Positions 20,901 to 24,520 of a DNA stretch of 24,520 nt are shown one piece after another; position 1 is the first letter of the stretch; each line of letters opens with the position of its first letter. The stretch spans positions 1-24,520 of the forward strand of contig JAGTXO010000066.1 of the NCBI GenBank assembly GCA_019448385.1, given 5' to 3'. Origin of the DNA: Diacronema lutheri. Its lineage: Eukaryota; Haptophyta; Pavlovophyceae; Pavlovales; Pavlovaceae. Made by a program: the position numbers and the translations under genes. The notes beneath the pieces are model-generated. The model was not told the DNA's origin and searched no databases. It saw only the letters and a list, made by a program, of their open reading frames with translations.

Positions 20901-22487
20901 AACGGCAACACCCCGCCGATGTCGGACGTGCGCGTCAGGTACGCGGTCTTTGCGACGCGCTTCGACATCTCCAACCGCGTCTTCGACTACGCCGGGCGCG
21001 AGCGGCCGCCGGCCGATCTGCCGTGGCACGCGCGGCGCTCGTGGGTTGGCCTCGCGCCGCTGCCGCGCGTGCCGCTCCCGGGCCGGCAGCCCGTCAAGTC
21101 GGTGGTGACAGATGGCGTCGCCGTGCACGCCGTCGGGACCGTCCTCGTGCCGAAGGCGCAGGCGCCGGCCGGCGGCTCGGGCGTCCTGCACCGCTGGCGC
21201 CGGCCGGACGGGCGCATCGCCGTCGCGCTCGGCTCCGAGCTGCGGCGGGCGATCGACGTCGAGGCGGCGGTCGTCGTCGCGGCCGACCCGAACATGGGCA
21301 ACATCACCACCTACTCTGCGCACGTCGGGCGGGCGGCCGTCTGGCGGCAGTTCACGCAGCGCGCGCGCGCGCGCGCCGCGGGCTTTGCGCGCGAGACGGC
21401 CAAGACCAACGCGGCGCGGCGGCGCGTGCGCACCGACGGGCGCGGCGAGGAGTTCAGCGTGGAGGCGGACGAGGCGCGGCTTGGCGAGGCGCACAGCGCC
21501 AAGGTGCTCGACGCGGGCAAATACATCGCCTTCCACCGCGAGAGCGCGCGGGTGCGCGAGCGCGCCGCCGAGCACGTGTACGACGCGCCGGCGCGCCGGA
21601 AGGAGCGCTGGCGGCGCGACAGCGGCGGGCGGTCCAACGCGGCGCGCGTCGCCGAGGCGCTCATCGCGGCGCACTGTGTCGACGGCGTGACGCGCGACCG
21701 GCTGCTCGTGTGCGTGGGCAAGTGGCTGCGCGACCACAAGGGCGCGCAGCCCAAGGGCGCGCCGCCCGCCTTCCAGGTGGGGCTGCTGCGCGAGCTGCGG
21801 CGGCGCGGCGTCGCGGCCGTCTTCGTGCCCGAGCCGTACACGTCGATGCACTGCTCGATGCCGCGGCTCGCCAAGGGCGGCAGGCTGCAGCGCTGCGGCG
21901 CGGAGCTCGCGCAGAACCCGCGCCTGCCCGTGGCAAAGGGCGGCACGCGCACGGTGCACGCGCTCGTCATCTGCCCGGCGTGCAACGGCGGCAAGAAGCC
22001 CGTGCACCGCGACTACAACGCCGCGCGCAACATCTTCTACGACGTGCACGACATGGCGGCGCACGCGGCCGGGCGCGACACCACGTCGACGCCTGAGCGC
22101 TTTGCCCTCGTGCTCGCCTGGTGGGCGCGCGGCGAGGTGTGGGAGCGTGAGGAGCGCATGGTGCACGGCGAGGGCGACGACTGCGACGACGAGTGCGACG
22201 GCGACGACGAGGGCGACGACGAGGGCGACGACGACGACGACGACGATGGCAGCGGCGACGGCGGCGGCGGCGAGGGCGACGGCGACGGCGACGGCGACGG
22301 AGGCGGCGGCGGCGACGACGACGATGACGGCGGGGGAGGCGGCGGCGGCGACGGCGGTGGCGACGACGGCGGCGGGCGCGGCGGCGGTGGCGGCGGCGGC
22401 TCTCGCGCCCGCACCCCCGCCCGCGGAGCTGCCAGCGCCAGTGCCGGCGGCGGCAGCGCGCGCGGGCCGAAGCGCGGCCGGCGTTGA
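3612..22487 (+). CDS. Giant multidomain protein: Ulp1-like proteases, YqaJ nuclease, chromodomain, Fanzor
   Basis: Model: 3612-7286, 7420-20634 and 20763-22487, giving 1225 + 4405 + 574 = 6204 residues. The three blocks are open in frames 3, 1 and 3. Both junctions are GT-AG and phase 0, and each keeps protein features continuous: a charged helical region across 7286/7420, and the Fanzor fold across 20634/20763. Domain order: Ulp1-like protease, possible nuclease fold, duplicated hydrophobic module, charged helix (about 7090-7570), low-complexity region, second Ulp1-like protease, degenerate papain-like segments, YqaJ nuclease, chromodomain, Fanzor. Basic nuclear-localisation-like clusters occur near 7083, 13111, 17110 and at the C-terminus. 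The middle block begins at no convincing ATG, which favours splicing from upstream. Long stop-free stretches are cheap at this GC content, so domain content rather than length supports coding. Undetected introns or a split into two or more genes remain possible. Confidence 0.55.
3660..4215 (+). other. Ulp1-like (C48) cysteine protease domain A
   Basis: The catalytic set is visible in the family order: His in VHW (codon 3924), Asp in ADS (4005), Gln (4128) and Cys (4146) with Q-x5-C spacing, as in SUMO/adenovirus-type proteases. A leading segment (STCLIALLRYADFG) and a following helix (FAAATVAAEVV) fit the fold. The Gly that usually follows the Cys is replaced by Phe. Ulp1-like proteases are common in viruses and in large DNA transposons, where they process proteins; here the substrate is unknown. 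Function is inferred from motif order only. Confidence 0.6.
4860..5600 (+). other. Conserved-looking domain, possibly a degenerate restriction-endonuclease fold
   Basis: This is one of the least repetitive, most protein-like parts of the first block. ADAVFCW...SVIGEVTT (about 5330-5390) resembles the D...(V/I)-x-E-x-K core of PD-(D/E)XK nucleases, with Thr where the catalytic Lys would be. It is followed by helix and strand patterns (AAAIDHARALR, TVLLVWVVP). I do not recognise a family with confidence. If the fold is right it is probably inactive or uses a displaced residue. Confidence 0.25.
6288..7085 (+). repeat. Duplicated hydrophobic-segment-plus-tail module
   Basis: Two diverged copies. 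Copy 1 has a hydrophobic stretch (about 6288-6400) followed by AARGANGTPQRAEPPAAGD (tail 6402-6461). Copy 2 has a stronger hydrophobic stretch, IVATVALGGAVFAGMSALVV (from 6903), followed by AARGADDALGTLQRAEPPPAD (tail 7017-7082, with a three-residue insert). Copy 2 could be a membrane helix. Between the copies is a charged region with a compact block (VHRAFRMSLWRDATFVEFVEKL, about 6640-6705). Confidence 0.5.
7287..7419 (+). other. Putative GT-AG intron, phase 0, 133 bp
   Basis: Donor TGG|GTAGGC and acceptor CCCTCGCGCGCAG|GGG. It starts and ends between codons and switches the reading frame from 3 to 1, joining ARSREPAGGW to GRPADLRLQQAHF. The intron contains about 12 alternating GC dinucleotides (about 7294-7318). 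Both sides carry Ala/Arg/Glu-rich helical sequence, consistent with one interrupted helix. Confidence 0.55.
10510..10788 (+). repeat. 57-bp tandem repeat, five in-frame units
   Basis: Units at 10510-10566, 10567-10623, 10624-10674 (51 bp, two codons short), 10675-10731 and 10732-10788. Each encodes a variant of PLAAAAVAFAPAADGVFCA. Unit lengths are all multiples of three, so the frame is preserved through divergence, which supports this frame being translated. It forms an Ala/Pro linker just before the second protease domain. Confidence 0.85.
10906..11610 (+). other. Ulp1-like (C48) cysteine protease domain B
   Basis: The motif order is complete: His in SGHFTALRLV (codon 11263), Asp in VLVDTL (11332), Gln (11455) and Cys (11470) in QRGATCGLA, with Q-x4-C-G. 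The N-terminal lobe has the usual strand and helix run (LASTVDACCEVVLRV), and GVWSP precedes the His strand. Conservation of all four positions suggests an active peptidase. It could cut the giant protein or host SUMO-like substrates; the sequence does not say which. Confidence 0.65.
11869..11937 (+). repeat. (GCC)23 trinucleotide repeat encoding poly-Ala
   Basis: Twenty-three uninterrupted GCC codons encode alanine in the giant frame. They follow Pro/Ala-rich sequence from about 11713. This is likely slippage-prone, and lengths that stay a multiple of three keep the frame. Confidence 0.95.
13290..13770 (+). other. Papain-fold-like segment, apparently without catalytic residues
   Basis: The layout resembles domains A and B: a strand pair (AVLVVQRAVD), then VHGWCAHAAG, a helix (GVFNAIVERAWAL), and a closing motif EQIAGDAPDQAGVAALRVLYAL. 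The last resembles the Gln...Cys-Gly helix of Ulp1 proteases but has Ala/Val in place of Cys. His and Asp are not evident. It could be a pseudo-protease used for binding. This is pattern similarity only. Confidence 0.3.
14100..15240 (+). other. Unrecognised conserved-looking region upstream of the YqaJ domain
   Basis: Low in simple repeats and rich in varied, protein-like sequence: RELLRAYHEAVLCVTPGS, LEASNPLWFCPKVREL, a Cys cluster SGCTCPATCS (about 14690-14720), and a block ending FLGGLLKFWDKDHG (15181-15222). The Cys cluster could bind a metal. I do not recognise a family. Its place directly before the YqaJ nuclease suggests it belongs to the same functional unit. Confidence 0.35.
15643..16205 (+). 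other. YqaJ/lambda-exonuclease-type nuclease domain
   Basis: It opens with QRSPRWHDERWEEVTGSKVG, the family's usual S-P-x-W...R...T-G-S start. Core residues in order: Glu in LGEA (codon 15811), Asp in SPDG (15925), E-x-K in VEVKT (Glu 15970, Lys 15976) and Gln in HRDQLQLGMH (16039 and 16045). These are the two-metal PD-(D/E)XK positions of viral and phage recombination exonucleases, which chew one strand from a DNA end. All appear intact, so an active nuclease is likely. Such domains recur in phages, large DNA viruses and eukaryotic mobile elements; here it would suit processing of ends during recombination or insertion. Confidence 0.8.
16583..16980 (+). other. Papain-fold-like degenerate segment
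   Basis: DDDFVAVVRRGGRWFACEPG (16879-16938) resembles the His-strand/Asp-turn part of USP and Ulp1 folds, with Asp at the position expected for His. It is preceded by VELPQSIRVAPSTADWHEG and a helical region. No catalytic Cys was found nearby. A second reading is a simple binding domain. Similarity is by eye. Confidence 0.25.
17461..17586 (+). repeat. Proline/alanine repeat, 18-bp units
   Basis: In-frame repeats of about AAPPPA (unit GCC-GCG-CCG-CCG-CCC-GCC) with one T and one V variant, ending in a seven-proline run. It is an extended linker between the nuclease half and the following domains. Confidence 0.85.
17815..19260 (+). other. Two tandem papain-like (Ulp1-related) degenerate segments
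   Basis: First segment, 17815-18470: ALLVLHTPAG...ARALGLLATR, then PEPQSACNARAAALLCLQAV, resembling a Q...C helix but with no clear His or Asp. Second segment, about 18590-19200: LLVVLLCVPVA...RPVGLLVADRP, AALVRYDFAPLD, then QPRGGDDGACALATFACLDAL, with Gln and Cys kept but Gly-Leu where the His should be. They share an order of motifs with domains A and B. They may be inactive copies kept as binding modules, or convergent low-complexity matches. Confidence 0.35.
19321..19500 (+). other. Chromodomain
   Basis: The classic pattern is present: TYEVEAVVDER, then FRIRWRGYDESADTWEPEAN and a C-terminal helix VAQFRKTRDEQKRR. The aromatic-cage positions are Tyr (codon 19327), Trp (19399) and Tyr (19408), all as in methyl-lysine-binding chromodomains. 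Chromodomains are used by host chromatin proteins and by some integrating elements to reach histone-methylated chromatin. It lies 270 bp before the Fanzor N-terminus in the same open frame. Confidence 0.88.
19771..22487 (+). CDS. Fanzor (eukaryotic TnpB-like) RNA-guided nuclease module
   Basis: Exons 19771-20634 and 20763-22487. The N-terminal helical/wedge region starts at GFVVKRSTLN. The intron removes a frame change and yields the Fanzor-like YNVAPLR...VPRNVRL junction. RuvC-I is VVVAADPNMGN (Asp 21285). At the usual RuvC-II position there is VCVGKW, with Gly instead of Glu. A Glu 38 residues later in VPEPYTSMHC (21831) fits the displaced catalytic Glu known for Fanzors. The zinc ribbon has Cys codons 21852, 21894, 21972 and 21981. 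RuvC-III is HRDYNAARN (Asp 22011). All three acidic residues are intact, so nuclease activity is plausible. An acidic Gly/Asp tail and a basic end (PKRGRR) follow. It may be the C-terminal part of the giant protein or a separate gene with an undetected start. No ATG is clearly favoured near 19771. Confidence 0.9.
20635..20762 (+). other. GT-AG intron inside the Fanzor, phase 0, 128 bp
   Basis: Donor AAT|GTGCGC and acceptor CTGCGCGCAG|GTG. Read straight through, frame 1 becomes Arg/Cys/Pro-rich and stops at 20803-20805, while the RuvC region is in frame 3. Removing these 128 bases restores one fold. Alternative acceptor CCAG at 20716-20717 is also in phase but would add 15 residues unlike Fanzor. 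Confidence 0.7.
22176..22430 (+). repeat. GAC/GGC trinucleotide-like repeats encoding an Asp/Gly tail
   Basis: Imperfect GAC, GGC and GAG triplet runs give clusters of Asp and Gly (a run of seven Asp, later runs of seven Gly) after the Fanzor catalytic core. It is followed by a short Arg/Lys-rich end. This is probably an unstructured acidic tail; length variation between copies or alleles is expected. Confidence 0.9.
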
Positions 22488-23029
22488 CGCACGGCCGAGC
22501 CGCGCAGCGGTCGACGCTTTGCGGGCTCTGCCCAGGTCGCGCGCGGCTGGCGACGCGTGCCGCGCGCGGCACGACCGTGCACGCCGCCACCCGTGGCCGA
22601 GCGCGCCGCACCAGCCGGCCCGCTCCAACCGCCGTGCGGATCACGGACGCTCGCTACGGCTCGTCGGCGCGCGTCACCTGCGCCGGCGGCCACGGCGCCG
22701 TCTGCTCCGGCCTCGTCGCGAGCAGCCCGACCGCTGCTCGCCGCCCGCACGCCGCCGCAGCAACGCTGCGCGTCGTGCTCCCCCGCTCGCCAAACGCGAA
22801 GAGCTCCCTCACAAGGACGTCCTTCCGAACGGCCCGCGCTGCACTCGGGGCGCGATCGTGCCCCTGATCGGATTTGGCTTGACCATCTATACGATGACAA
22901 TTGCCCAGTCTGGAGACGAGGGCGACTGTCCTTTTGAGTGACATTCTCGGCCTCGGTCGGCCGGAACGCTCGGCGTCCGCGGGCGCACTTCAGGGGGACC
23001 CATCCCCTGTCTTTGGCTGGGCTGCCGGC
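22488..23029. other. Spacer, no supported gene; possible Fanzor guide-RNA or element-end region
   Basis: About 540 bp between the Fanzor stop and the next gene. Short open frames exist on both strands but none has domain or splice support. One plus frame (about 22637-22705, ITDARYGSSARVTC) has a faint resemblance to Cys-containing lectin repeats, too short to call. The stretch about 22790-22945 is lower in GC than its flanks and may be 3' untranslated or promoter sequence. Fanzor guide RNAs are known to come from the region after the ORF; I could not identify a fold or terminal inverted repeats by eye. Confidence 0.4.
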
Positions 23030-24520
23030 ATGTTTGCGCTCGCGCTTGGCGCGCTGGTCGGCGCGTCGCCGCCTCCGTCGCCGCCACCGTCGTGCGCATA
23101 CACCGTCGCCGACGAGTGCGTCGCGCGCAACTCAGCCGCGCGCGTGCAATGCGGCTTTTGCGCGTCGTCGTGGTCGTGCATGGCAGGCGGCGTGGACGGG
23201 CCGGCGGCGGGCTCAGTGGGGTGCGCCAAGAGGGCGTGGGTAACGAGCCGTGCGGAGCTGAGTGCGCGCGGCTATGCGAATGCACTCTACCCGCCCGAGG
23301 GCGAGTGGCGCACGCCGCCGTGCCAGAACGGCGGCGCCAAGCATTTCGCGAAGCCGTTTGCGAAGGGCCTCGAGCGCGCGCTGCTCTGGGGCGGGCAGAT
23401 GTGCGACTGCCCGGCGGGGTACGCGGGCCTCGCGTGCGGCTCGTGCGCCACGGATGCGGCGTGCGCGGCCGGCGAGCGCTGCGCTACCGAGCTGCTCGGC
23501 GCGCGCGCGCGGCTTCTGTGTAACGTGGATGCGAGCATGCCCGACAATGCCGTCCACAACTTGCTCAACGACTTTGCGCCCGACCCGCTGATCCGGCTGA
23601 CGGTGGATGGTGAAGCAGCAACTCTTGACGTGATCAAGCCGGTCGAGATACCATCCAAGACGATGCGCGCCCTCCGCTCGCCCTACGTCTTCCGCGCGGC
23701 CGTGAGCTCGACGCGCGGCGCTGGTGGTGTGCGCTGCCCGGTCGACGCGGGCGACGGCGCTGTCGATGTGCCGTGGGCTACGGACGGCTCAGCGCGCTGC
23801 CTGAGCTGGGAGATCACCGACGGTATCGATATCCACTGTCCGCCCGCGAACGCCTCGTACCCCTCGTGGTCGCGCTTTGGCGACGCATGCGCCATCATGG
23901 AGCGTTTCTTCCGCCCTCCTATCCGCATTGTCTGTGCCGAGCAGGCGGAGCGTGCGCGCGCGGACGCGGCGGGCGGACGCGGCGACGCGCGGCGCGGCGC
24001 GGAAGAAGCGGTCGCGGCGCCGGGGCGCGCGGACGCGGCGCATGGCTGCGTCGCGTGGGCGGTCGACAGGCAGTTCACTTTTCAAATGAGCTGCCGGCCA
24101 GAGGGGCTGTGTGTCGCGGGGCCGGAGCCGGCGCCCGCGCCGCCCGCGCCACCGCTGCCCGCGCTGCGCTATTGCGAGGTGCACCGCAGCCGGTGCGACA
24201 AGCTCAAGGTGAGCGCCGTCTTTGTACTACCGCTCATCGCGACCGCCATCGCCCTCGCCGTCTGGAGGGCGTGCGGCTGGCGCGAGCGCGAATCAATGCG
24301 CGCTCACCTCGCGCTGCACCACGCGGCGGCTGCAGCGGCGGTGCCAATGCCGCTCGCGATGTACGCGCCCGCCGGCTCGTTGGAGTTGTTCGCGCAGCTC
24401 ACGCCGCCCGGCGGGCCGTCGGTCGTACGCGCCGCGCCGCGCCGCGCCGCGCGGGGCGGGGCCGGGCCGGGCCGTCCTTTGCCCGCGACTACCGCCCCGC
24501 CCGACGGCCAGCACGCGCTC
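23030..24520 (+). CDS. Secreted or type I membrane Cys-rich protein with EGF-like motif, 5' part
   Basis: The frame is open from ATG 23030 to the window end (497 residues, no stop). The nearest upstream in-frame stop is TGA 22895, and 23030 is the first ATG after it. It begins MFALALGALVGASPPPSPPP, a short signal-peptide-like hydrophobic core and a Pro linker. A Cys-rich region follows, with an EGF-like pattern CQNGGA...CDCPAGYAGLACGSC (23312-23444). A globular Cys-containing region comes next (CNVDASMPDN through PIRIVCAEQ) with an N-glycosylation site (NAS, about 23850). Then come a Pro-rich stretch and a hydrophobic helix (VSAVFVLPLIATAIALAVW, 24209-24265), which may be a membrane span. A strong donor-like AAG|GTGAGC at 24209 means the helix could instead be intronic, although its frame stays open. 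Some ABCG-type transporters have Cys-rich N-terminal regions before the first helix, so that is one possible identity; I do not recognise the family. Confidence 0.6.
   Translation, partial: MFALALGALVGASPPPSPPPSCAYTVADECVARNSAARVQCGFCASSWSCMAGGVDGPAAGSVGCAKRAWVTSRAELSARGYANALYPPEGEWRTPPCQNGGAKHFAKPFAKGLERALLWGGQMCDCPAGYAGLACGSCATDAACAAGERCATELLGARARLLCNVDASMPDNAVHNLLNDFAPDPLIRLTVDGEAATLDVIKPVEIPSKTMRALRSPYVFRAAVSSTRGAGGVRCPVDAGDGAVDVPWATDGSARCLSWEITDGIDIHCPPANASYPSWSRFGDACAIMERFFRPPIRIVCAEQAERARADAAGGRGDARRGAEEAVAAPGRADAAHGCVAWAVDRQFTFQMSCRPEGLCVAGPEPAPAPPAPPLPALRYCEVHRSRCDKLKVSAVFVLPLIATAIALAVWRACGWRERESMRAHLALHHAAAAAAVPMPLAMYAPAGSLELFAQLTPPGGPSVVRAAPRRAARGGAGPGRPLPATTAPPDGQHAL

Noticed and set aside
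22637-22867. Possible lectin-like small gene in the spacer
   Set aside because: Only about 15 residues resemble a lectin repeat start. The rest is low complexity with no splice or start support.
22654-22944. A 96-codon minus-strand frame in the spacer
   Set aside because: No recognisable domain, and it covers the lower-GC region that looks like untranslated sequence.

Overview
The window is nuclear DNA of a GC-rich eukaryote. Coding sequence is strongly G/C-biased at third codon positions, and open frames are joined by short GT-AG introns (about 124-170 bp). A ubiquitin-specific protease, a chromodomain, a Fanzor nuclease and an EGF-like secreted protein occur side by side. A unicellular alga (haptophyte or stramenopile) fits best, but the sequence alone does not fix the lineage. 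No rRNA, tRNA or CRISPR array was seen.

Layout. (1) 1-878, plus strand: the 3' end of a deubiquitinase gene of the USP/C19 family, in three exons. (2) 875-3060, minus strand: a probable but poorly resolved multi-exon gene that converges on the USP gene; its introns carry long C homopolymers. (3) 3612-22487, plus strand, possibly starting at 3152: one enormous coding region. Three open blocks in different frames are joined by phase-0 introns (7287-7419 and 20635-20762, with a further likely one at 3488-3611). The joined product would be about 6200 residues. (4) 22488-23029: a spacer with no supported gene; it is where a Fanzor guide RNA or an element end would be expected. (5) 23030 to the window end, plus strand: a secreted or membrane Cys-rich protein with an EGF-like motif, running off the window.

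The giant reading frame is the main interest. In order it carries: a Ulp1-like (C48) cysteine protease with a visible H-D-Q-C set; a possible degenerate nuclease fold; a duplicated hydrophobic segment-plus-tail module; a coiled-coil-like charged region; a long low-complexity stretch; a second Ulp1-like protease with H-D-Q-C; several papain-fold-like segments that seem to have lost catalytic residues; a YqaJ/lambda-exonuclease-type nuclease; a chromodomain; and a complete Fanzor (eukaryotic TnpB-like RNA-guided nuclease). The Fanzor has the family's displaced catalytic glutamate and a zinc ribbon. This looks like the coding part of a large mobile element, or a domesticated derivative of one. 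Proteases could cut a polyprotein, the exonuclease could process DNA ends, and the chromodomain could tether the RNA-guided nuclease to methylated-histone chromatin. The domains are read from sequence; the single-polypeptide model and the joint function are inference.
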